DNA of 19,773 nt from an uncultured Clostridium sp. (GTDB lineage Bacteria > Bacillota > Clostridia > Christensenellales > CAG-138): positions 1-19,773 of the forward strand of contig UQNF01000033.1 of assembly GCA_900542285.1 (NCBI GenBank). Reading direction: 5' to 3'. The notes beneath the pieces were generated by a model that ran no database searches, was not told where the DNA came from, and saw nothing but the letters and a program-made list of their open reading frames with translations. The translations under genes and the position numbers were made by a program. Positions 6,606-12,515 of this stretch are shown here, one piece after another (position 1 is the stretch's first letter; each line of letters starts with the position of its first letter).

Positions 6606-8684
6606 CTAATATATAATGCCAAGTATCTTGGGAACGAGGTTCTTGGCGACCTCCTCATAGTGGTCGAACTGCATCGAGAACGTACCTCTGCCCTTTGTAG
6701 ACGAACGAAGGTCGGTAGCGTAGCCGAACATCTCCTTGAGCGGAACGAGCGCATGAATGCACTGCTGGCCGCCGGAGCGGAGGTCGGTACTCTGGATCTG
6801 ACCCCTTCGGGCGTTAAGATTTCCCATAACATCGCCGAGGTATTCGTCGGGAACGACGATCTCGCAGTTCATAAAGGGCTCGAGCAGCACCGATTCGCCC
6901 TTTTCGCAGGCCTCGCGGAAGGCAAGGCTGCCTGCGACCTTGTAGGCCATTTCGCAGGAATCGTTTTCGTTCACGCTTCCTCCGACCAGTGCGGCTGAGA
7001 AATCTATGACCTCATATCCGCCCAAAGCGCCGCTTGCGCTTGCTTCGCGGATGCCCTGTTCAACAGCCTTTACATATTCGGGGGGAAGCACATCGGCGGC
7101 GACACGGTTCTCGAACACTATGCCGCTGAGCGGAGCGCCGGGAGCGAACTCCACGATGCAATGCCCATAAACGCCCTTCGTTCCCGCGCCCTGGCGTATA
7201 TAGCTGCCGACGGTGCGAACGGTCTTGGTGATGGTCTCCCGATATGCGACCTGGGGCTTACCCACGCGGCATTCGACCTTGAACTCGCGAATGAGCCTGT
7301 CAACGATGATATCGAGATGCAGCTCGCCCATGCCTGCGATGATGGTCTGGCCCGTTTCCTTGTCCGCATAGGTGCGGAAGGTGGGATCCTCCTCCGCAAG
7401 CCTTTCAAGCGCCTGGGCAAGCTTTTCCTGCCCGGCCTTGGTCTTGGGCTCGATGGCGATCTTTATCACCGGCTCCGGGAATTCCATCGACTCCATAAGC
7501 AAGGGCCTGCCCTCGCTTGCAAGCGTTTCGCCGGTGACCGTCTCGCGAAGCCCGACGAAGGCAACGATGTCTCCGGCATAGGCCTCCTCGACCTCGGTAC
7601 GGCTGTTGGCGTGCATCAGCAGAATCTTTGTAATGCGCTCACGCTTATTCTTGCTGCAGTTAAGCACGGTAGAGCCGACCTTAATGCTTCCCGAATAGAC
7701 CCTGCAGAACGCCAGCTTTCCGACGAACGAATCGCTGACTATCTTGAAGGCAAGCGCCGCAAAGGGCTCGCTTTCATCGCTGTGCACCTCATAGCTCTTT
7801 TTGCCGTCACGGCTCATAGCGGTGACCGGGGGAATATCGAGCGGGGAGGGCAGATAGTCGACGATTGCGTCAAGCAGGGGCTGGACGCCCTTGTTGCGGT
7901 AGCTTGAACCGCAGCATACGGGGACCGCATGGTTATTAATAGTGGCGGAACGGATAGCCCTTTTGAGCATCTCGACGGGGATCTCCTCGCCCTCGAGATA
8001 GAGCATTGTAAGCTCGTCATCCTCATCTGCCACGGCTTCGATAAGGGCGCTGCGCGCTTCCTCGGCCGCCTCCAGCATATCCTCGGGGATGGGCTCGATA
8101 CGGATATCCTCGCCCTCCTCATCGTAGTAGACCTCGGCATTCATATTGACGAGATCGACAACGCCTCGGAAGCCGGATTCTGCGCCTATGGGGAGCTGGA
8201 TCGCGGCAGGGTTGGCATCAAGCCTCTCGCGCATCATGTTCATTACATTTTGGAAGTCTGCGCCGACGATGTCCATTTTGTTGACATACGCAATGCGCGG
8301 AACATGATATCTTTCCGCCTGACGCCAGACGGTCTCGCTCTGGGACTCGACGCCGCCCTTTGCACAGAACACCGCAACGGCGCCGTCCAGGACGCGCAGG
8401 GAACGTTCGACCTCAACGGTGAAGTCCACATGGCCCGGGGTGTCGATGATGTTGATGCGGTGTTTGCGCCAATAGGTGGTGGTAGCGGCGGAGGTTATGG
8501 TTATGCCCCTCTCTCGCTCCTGCTCCATGTAGTCCATGGTCGCAGCGCCCTCGTGCACCTCGCCTATACGATGGATCTTTCCGGTATAGAACAGGATGCG
8601 CTCGGTGGTGGTCGTCTTACCGGCGTCGATATGGGCCATTATGCCGATATTGCGCGTAAGCTCAAGCGGAGTATTTCTAGGCAT
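6606..8684 (-). CDS. fusA: translation elongation factor G
   Basis: GTPase that drives translocation of tRNA and mRNA and, with RRF, ribosome recycling. The 692-residue length is typical of EF-G1. Visible motifs are AHIDAGKT (residues 17-24), the switch I stretch EQERERGITITSAATT, DTPGHVDF, NKMD, and the domain IV/V region through GYATDLRSSTKGRGTFSMQFDHYEEV, a hallmark of EF-G C termini. The start at 8684 (MPRNTPLELTRNIG) is preceded by GGGAGG; an ATG ten codons upstream lies in the non-conserved leader. The order rpsG-fusA-tuf is the classical str arrangement. The 96-nt gap before it, after rpsG, is unusually long for this cluster and holds small inverted repeats. Confidence 0.99.
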   Translation of the reverse strand: MPRNTPLELTRNIGIMAHIDAGKTTTTERILFYTGKIHRIGEVHEGAATMDYMEQERERGITITSAATTTYWRKHRINIIDTPGHVDFTVEVERSLRVLDGAVAVFCAKGGVESQSETVWRQAERYHVPRIAYVNKMDIVGADFQNVMNMMRERLDANPAAIQLPIGAESGFRGVVDLVNMNAEVYYDEEGEDIRIEPIPEDMLEAAEEARSALIEAVADEDDELTMLYLEGEEIPVEMLKRAIRSATINNHAVPVCCGSSYRNKGVQPLLDAIVDYLPSPLDIPPVTAMSRDGKKSYEVHSDESEPFAALAFKIVSDSFVGKLAFCRVYSGSIKVGSTVLNCSKNKRERITKILLMHANSRTEVEEAYAGDIVAFVGLRETVTGETLASEGRPLLMESMEFPEPVIKIAIEPKTKAGQEKLAQALERLAEEDPTFRTYADKETGQTIIAGMGELHLDIIVDRLIREFKVECRVGKPQVAYRETITKTVRTVGSYIRQGAGTKGVYGHCIVEFAPGAPLSGIVFENRVAADVLPPEYVKAVEQGIREASASGALGGYEVIDFSAALVGGSVNENDSCEMAYKVAGSLAFREACEKGESVLLEPFMNCEIVVPDEYLGDVMGNLNARRGQIQSTDLRSGGQQCIHALVPLKEMFGYATDLRSSTKGRGTFSMQFDHYEEVAKNLVPKILGIIY

Positions 8685-8780
8685 GGCGTAACCTCCCTTC
8701 CGCAGAATCTGCATTTGGCAGTGCAGGCTTCGATATTGCTGGCGCTAAGCACCCGGCGGACACAAAGCAGGTGTCTGCGA

Positions 8781-9251
8781 TCAATACCTGAAGTGTGCAA
8801 AAGCCTTGTTGGCCTCTGCCATCTTGTGAACGTCTTCCTTCTTCTTGAAGGCGGAACCCTGCTGGTTTGCAGCGTCCATGATCTCACCGGCAAGCCTCTC
8901 CTGCATGGTGCGCTCACTCCTGTTGCGGGAGTAAGTTACGAGCCAGCGCAGGCCGAGGGTCTGACGACGCTCGGGACGGATCTCGATAGGTACCTGATAG
9001 GTGGAACCGCCGATACGGCGAGCCTTAACCTCGAGAACGGGCATAACGTTGTTCATGGCCTCCTCGAAAACCTCAAGGGGCTCACGGCCGGTCTTGGTGC
9101 GAATGATGTCGAAAGCACCGTAGCATGCCTTCTGGGCAGTGCCGCGCTTGCCGTCGAGCATAACCTGGTTGATGAGCTTAGTTACGAGCTTGCCGCCGTA
9201 GATAGGATCATCAAGAACTTCCCTCTTGGGGACGGAACCTCTCCTGGACAT
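8781..9251 (-). CDS. rpsG: 30S ribosomal protein S7
   Basis: Small-subunit protein that nucleates assembly of the 3' major domain of 16S rRNA and lines the E site. The 156-residue length and the sequence from MSRRGSVPKREVLDDPIYGG through the YQVPIEIRPERRQTLGLRWL core to EANKAFAHFRY are typical of bacterial S7. AGGAGG precedes the start. Only 13 nt separate it from the rpsL stop, so the two are co-translated or closely coupled. This leaves no room for the S7-binding intercistronic element that in E. coli lies between the S12 and S7 genes. Confidence 0.99.
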   Translation of the reverse strand: MSRRGSVPKREVLDDPIYGGKLVTKLINQVMLDGKRGTAQKACYGAFDIIRTKTGREPLEVFEEAMNNVMPVLEVKARRIGGSTYQVPIEIRPERRQTLGLRWLVTYSRNRSERTMQERLAGEIMDAANQQGSAFKKKEDVHKMAEANKAFAHFRY

Positions 9252-9264
9252 AGTTTACCTCCTA

Positions 9265-9639
9265 TTACTTCTTGGGACGCTTTGCGCCGTAACGGCTGCG
9301 AGCCTGCATACGCTTTGCAACGCCGGAAGCATCGAGTGCGCCGCGGATGATGTGGTAACGTACGCCGGGAAGATCTCTTACCCTGCCGCCCCTGATGAGG
9401 ACGACGGAGTGCTCCTGAAGGTTATGACCGATGCCGGGGATATAGCCGGTGCCCTCGAGGCCGTCGGTAAGACGGATACGGGCGATTTTACGAAGCGCGG
9501 AATTCGGCTTCTTAGGGGTGAGCGTGCGGACCGCCGTGCATACGCCGCGGCGCTGGGGGCACTGCTTCAAAATGGGGGAATTGGACTTATACTGTACCTG
9601 TTCCCTACCCTTTCTGACCAACTGGTTTATTGTGGGCAT
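9265..9639 (-). CDS. rpsL: 30S ribosomal protein S12
   Basis: Decoding-centre protein of the 30S subunit, 124 residues as usual. The start at 9639 (MPTINQLVRKGREQ) has AAGGAG upstream; an ATG 19 codons earlier lies in the leader and encodes a non-conserved extension. The conserved decoding loop TPKKPNSALRK is intact, with Lys43. At the second classical streptomycin-resistance position the usual Lys is replaced: GGRVRDLPGVRYH has Arg88 (codon AGA, plus-strand 9376-9378) where most bacteria have Lys. First gene of the str cluster. Confidence 0.99.
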   Translation of the reverse strand: MPTINQLVRKGREQVQYKSNSPILKQCPQRRGVCTAVRTLTPKKPNSALRKIARIRLTDGLEGTGYIPGIGHNLQEHSVVLIRGGRVRDLPGVRYHIIRGALDASGVAKRMQARSRYGAKRPKK

Positions 9640-9682
9640 GAAAGTTCTCCTTAAGTTATTTTTATTGTATATATATAAGAAA

Positions 9683-9707
9683 ATCCCTGCAACCACTTAA
9701 TAGGGAT
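9683..9707 (-). other. hairpin in the str-operon leader
   Basis: On the minus strand ATCCCT (9702-9707) can pair with AGGGAT (9683-9688) around a 14-nt loop, followed by TTTCTTATATATAT. It lies in the roughly 130-nt untranslated leader of rpsL. It could be a weak attenuator or autoregulatory site; six base pairs alone are not strong evidence. Confidence 0.3.
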
Positions 9708-9766
9708 ATTTTCCGCAAAATACGCGCGCGGTTCTGTACGCATTCGCATCCATACTATCACGCACT

Positions 9767-9800
9767 ATTATAGAATATCACCTTTGTCAACTCCTGTCAA
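9767..9800 (-). promoter_or_regulatory. promoter of the str operon (rpsL-rpsG-fusA)
   Basis: Two TTGACA copies occur in tandem on the minus strand (9795-9800 and 9785-9790). The upstream one has a 17-nt spacer to TATTCT (9772-9777). A perfect TATAAT (9767-9772) also lies here but at a non-standard distance from both (22 and 12 nt). The region clearly carries the promoter; the exact hexamer pair is uncertain. Confidence 0.65.
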
Positions 9801-9856
9801 GGAGTATTTTGCGATATTTTTGTGAATTTTACTAAAAATTTTTGGATGGATTTCAT

Positions 9857-9900
9857 AAAAAAGGAGACAGCCATGCCCACACAGGGGCTTGACCGTCTCC
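9857..9900 (-). terminator. terminator of the repeat membrane protein gene
   Basis: On the minus strand GGAGAC (9895-9900) pairs with GTCTCC (9863-9868), with additional pairing possible inside through the GCCC/GGGC bases. TTTTTT follows (9857-9862). It separates the upstream membrane-protein gene from the str promoter. Confidence 0.85.
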
Positions 9901-9919
9901 GTACGCTCAAATTTTGCCG

Positions 9920-10423
9920 CTAAAACAGTTTATCGCCGAAGGAGTATCCGAGAATAGCGGCAACTATGAACACTATCGTGCAAACGATCACGGCAATAAG
10001 GAGTGCGCACCAATACGACCGTGCGAAGTTGCGGCGGTTGATATTGGACTTTTTGCACGAAAATACAATAAGGAAGATGAAGCCAATCACGGGAATGGCG
10101 AACAGCAGCTGCAAGCCAAAGTACGCCCAGGGGCTGAGCGGCCTGTACTGTTCGGGCAGCTCGGTTGTGCCGGAGCTTCTGACGGCATACGGCGTCCCGC
10201 TCGAAGCGGAAGTCCTGCCCGTATACGGCAGCTCGTTGATTCCTCCGGTACCGCCCCTGTTCGGCAGTTCGTTGGTTCCGCCGGTGCCGCCCATGCCGGG
10301 CATTGCGTTCGTGCCGCCGGTGCCGGGCATTGCGTTCGTTCCGCCGGTGCCGCCCATGTTGGGCATTTCGTTTGTGCCGCCGCTCGCATTAGCTGACTGA
10401 TTCGGAATGTTGTTGCTTTCCAT
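9920..10423 (-). CDS. small membrane protein with GGTGGTN-type repeats
   Basis: A 167-residue protein with two distinct halves. Residues 15-68 are about five imperfect repeats of GGTGGTN followed by ELPN, EMPN, AMPG or similar, flexible and uncharged. Residues 95-167 hold a compact two-helix membrane domain: a PLSPWAYFGLQLLF start, helix 1 about 102-122, a basic loop SCKKSNINRRNFARSYWC, and helix 2 about 139-159. The conserved look of the second half suggests a real family of small Clostridia membrane proteins, whose function I do not know. Start supported by GGGAGG 8 nt upstream. It has its own promoter and terminator, so it is monocistronic between yebC and the str operon. Confidence 0.88.
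   Translation of the reverse strand: MESNNIPNQSANASGGTNEMPNMGGTGGTNAMPGTGGTNAMPGMGGTGGTNELPNRGGTGGINELPYTGRTSASSGTPYAVRSSGTTELPEQYRPLSPWAYFGLQLLFAIPVIGFIFLIVFSCKKSNINRRNFARSYWCALLIAVIVCTIVFIVAAILGYSFGDKLF
10220..10381 (-). repeat. in-frame tandem repeat region
   Basis: The coding DNA for residues 15-68 of the membrane protein consists of imperfect direct repeats with a basic unit of 36 nt (12 residues) and one shorter 27 to 30-nt unit. The most similar copies are around 10285-10340. The in-frame unit length means copy number could change without breaking the protein. Confidence 0.8.
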
Positions 10424-10490
10424 AATATGCCTCCCACGGTTTTATTGGAAAAGAGTATGCATTTGCAGGCTCTGTTCGATTTATGAATAA

Positions 10491-10519
10491 AATATGCCTT
10501 AATCCCGTTCGTTTGTCAA
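10491..10519 (-). promoter_or_regulatory. promoter of the repeat membrane protein gene
   Basis: On the minus strand TTGACA (10514-10519), a 17-nt spacer and CATATT (10491-10496, four of six consensus bases). The stretch 10520-10625 upstream holds only small GC-rich inverted repeats such as AGCCC/GGGCT around 10568-10583, and no gene. Confidence 0.55.
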
Positions 10520-10625
10520 GCGAAAATTGACGAAAACCGTAAATATTGTGTCCAAAACACGGCTGACAGCCCCTCTTCGGGCTCGCGGCTGCTTATCCAA
10601 ACATTTCGCTGTTCAGGCTGTCCCC

Positions 10626-10664
10626 GAAAACAAAACAGCAGGCACAGAGAATATCCGTGCCTGC
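10626..10664 (-). terminator. terminator of yebC
   Basis: On the minus strand GCAGGCAC (10657-10664) pairs perfectly with GTGCCTGC (10638-10645), followed by TGTTTTGTTTTC. It lies 20 nt past the yebC stop. Confidence 0.85.
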
Positions 10665-10685
10665 CGTAATATGCATAAAACCCAA

Positions 10686-11432
10686 TCAGTCCTCTTCCTC
10701 TTCCTCGGGAAGGTTGGCGTTGTGGAACACCTCCTGAACATCGTCGTTGTCCTCGAACATATCGATGAGCCTTTCGAACTTGGCGGCAAGCTCGGTATCG
10801 GTAACGTCAACGGTGTTCTGGGGTATCATATCCTGCTCGGCGGTCAGGAAGCTGTAGCCAAGTGCTTCAAGCGCTTCACGCACGGCGGAGAAATCGGAAG
10901 GAGCGGTGAAGATCTCGAAGCAGTCGTCCTGCTCCACGAAATCCTCCGCACCGGCATCGACGGCCTGCATCATGAGCTCATCAGCGTCGATGGAAGCGCT
11001 GCGCTCTATGACGATATGGCCCTTCTTATCGAACATCCAGCTGACGCAGCCGGAGTTGCCCATGCCTGCGCCGTACTTATCGAAGATATGGCGGATCTCG
11101 GCGGCGGTGCGGTTCTTGTTATCGGTCAGAACTTCAACGATGACGGCGATCTTGCCGGGGCCGTAGCCCTCGTAGGTGCCGGTCTCGTAGTTGATTGATC
11201 CAAGCTCACCTGCTGCCTTCTTGATGGAACGGGTGATATTGTCGTTCGGCATATTGTTAGCCTTTGCCTTGGCGATGACATCACGAAGCTTTGAGTTGTT
11301 GGCAGGGTCACTGCCGCCCTCCTTGACGGCGATGGCGATCTCGCGGCCTATCTTGGTAAACACCTTGCCGCGTGCGGAGTCGGTCTTCTCCTTCTTGTTC
11401 TTAATGTTTGCCCATTTTGAATGTCCGGACAT
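10686..11432 (-). CDS. yebC: YebC/TACO1 family protein
   Basis: The 248-residue protein begins MSGHSKWANIKNKKEKTDSA, the hallmark of the YebC/PmpR/TACO1 family. It continues through the diagnostic GREIAIAVKEGG, NNMPNDNI and YEGYGPGK segments to an acidic C terminus. Members have been described both as DNA-binding regulators and as ribosome-associated factors that relieve stalling at proline-rich stretches; the sequence does not decide between these. Start supported by AGGAGG. It has its own promoter and terminator. In many genomes yebC neighbours ruvC; here it lies between a sortase and a small membrane protein, and no ruv gene is present. Confidence 0.97.
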   Translation of the reverse strand: MSGHSKWANIKNKKEKTDSARGKVFTKIGREIAIAVKEGGSDPANNSKLRDVIAKAKANNMPNDNITRSIKKAAGELGSINYETGTYEGYGPGKIAVIVEVLTDNKNRTAAEIRHIFDKYGAGMGNSGCVSWMFDKKGHIVIERSASIDADELMMQAVDAGAEDFVEQDDCFEIFTAPSDFSAVREALEALGYSFLTAEQDMIPQNTVDVTDTELAAKFERLIDMFEDNDDVQEVFHNANLPEEEEED

Positions 11433-11457
11433 AAGTACCTCCTGTACTGTTAAGTTT

Positions 11458-11486
11458 AGTATAATAATTGTCTAACGGTCGTTCAA
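11458..11486 (-). promoter_or_regulatory. promoter of yebC
   Basis: TTGAAC (11481-11486), a 17-nt spacer and TATACT (11458-11463) on the minus strand, with a start site about 20 nt before the yebC ATG. No terminator is seen between the sortase stop and this promoter. Confidence 0.7.
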
Positions 11487-11506
11487 CCATTGTTTTTATG
11501 GATCTG

Positions 11507-12340
11507 TCATTCGCCGGTATCCCCGCCATCCCCGGTATCGAAGGTTATCGGGTGGCAGACGGCGATCACCCTGTGTTTGGATGAGCCGATGGAGCTGTCG
11601 AAGTCGCCGAGGCAGGTGATGAGCGTGAGCCTCGGCTCGCCGCCGGTATCCATTACCGACCACGGCACTCCGTCATGAGGATATGTGGTCACGGAGGTCA
11701 CGGCATAATAATAGAAATCATGGTGCGCATTCTCTATTATAACGATATCGCCTACCTTCAGCTTGCTCCTGACGACATCGAAATAGCCCAGCTTGCCGCT
11801 GTACTTGTTGTGTCCGGCAAGGATGATATTGCCGCCCTCTGTCGGGGTACCGCTGGTACGCAGCCATGCGGCACGGTTGTGCGCGCGGACGGTCGCCATC
11901 TGGCCCTTCCAGTTGAAGCCGACGGGATCTATCGGGCAGGTGATGTTATAGCCCGAGAAATAGACGTTTATCGGCCTTTCTGGGTTCTGCGGCCTCGGGG
12001 TCGCAGTGGGCTTGGACGGATCGTCGGGTGCTTCCGTTTCTCCGGGCGCAAGCGTGCGGTGCGGATCGGGCACTTCCTCTCCGGGCTCCGGCGTATTGCC
12101 GGGGGCAAAGGTGACGTTGGGATCGGGGGTTATAAACACAAAATTGCCGGTCGGCACGGGTATCTCGTTGAAATCGCCCGGATGAAAGAGCTTATCAAAC
12201 CACAGCGTGGTATCGCTGATGATAATGATAACGCCGGTAAGCACGAGCACGGCAGAAATGATATACAGAACGGTGTTGAACCGCTTGTTTCTTTTTTTCC
12301 TTTCCTCTTTCGAGTAGGTTTTTTTCTGTTTAGTATCCAT
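11507..12340 (-). CDS. sortase (class D/E-like)
   Basis: Membrane-bound transpeptidase predicted to attach surface proteins to the cell wall. The 277-residue protein has a basic cytoplasmic N terminus (about 1-22), one transmembrane helix (about 23-42), an unusually long Pro/Thr/Glu-rich spacer (about 50-122), and a C-terminal sortase barrel. The catalytic triad is visible: His177 in ILAGHN, Cys243 in LTLITCLG and Arg257 in SSKHRVIAVC. The TLxTC form fits class D or E sortases; the subclass is my inference. The start is the ATG at 12340: an ATG three codons upstream overlaps the promoter -10 and no ribosome binding site precedes either. It is divergent from argS. No LPXTG-type substrate gene lies in the window, so its targets are elsewhere. 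Confidence 0.92.
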   Translation of the reverse strand: MDTKQKKTYSKEERKKRNKRFNTVLYIISAVLVLTGVIIIISDTTLWFDKLFHPGDFNEIPVPTGNFVFITPDPNVTFAPGNTPEPGEEVPDPHRTLAPGETEAPDDPSKPTATPRPQNPERPINVYFSGYNITCPIDPVGFNWKGQMATVRAHNRAAWLRTSGTPTEGGNIILAGHNKYSGKLGYFDVVRSKLKVGDIVIIENAHHDFYYYAVTSVTTYPHDGVPWSVMDTGGEPRLTLITCLGDFDSSIGSSKHRVIAVCHPITFDTGDGGDTGE

Positions 12341-12347
12341 ACACAGC

Positions 12348-12376
12348 ATTATATCAGATAATTTTCTTCTTGGCAA
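12348..12376 (-). promoter_or_regulatory. promoter of the sortase gene
   Basis: TTGCCA (12371-12376), a 17-nt spacer and a perfect TATAAT (12348-12353). Only 7 nt separate the -10 from the ATG at 12340, so the RNA should start at or next to the start codon. Confidence 0.75.
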
Positions 12377-12411
12377 CATAAAAAACTATGGTCTAATGAA
12401 CAAAAGCATGT

Positions 12412-12417
12412 TATAAT
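12412..12417 (+). promoter_or_regulatory. extended -10 promoter of argS
   Basis: A perfect TATAAT (12412-12417) preceded by TG one base upstream (extended -10). The -35 region (12389-12394, TGGTCT) is poor. Transcription would start near 12424, giving a leader of about 92 nt with a GGGCA/TGCCC stem (12448-12462). Confidence 0.65.
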
Positions 12418-12515
12418 GGTATTTATCATGGGGCATTATGTGAATTGGGCAGCTTTTGCCCATCGCAGCCGCGTTGAAATGTTCCCGATACTCTCAAAAC
12501 GAAAGGAATTTCCAT

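Noticed and set aside
7929..9350. 473-codon plus-strand open frame across fusA and rpsG
   Set aside because: Antisense to two highly conserved translation genes; no ribosome binding site or recognisable domain.
10220..10381. Repeats at 10220-10381 as a CRISPR array
   Set aside because: The units are contiguous, imperfect and in frame within a protein-coding gene, with no spacers.
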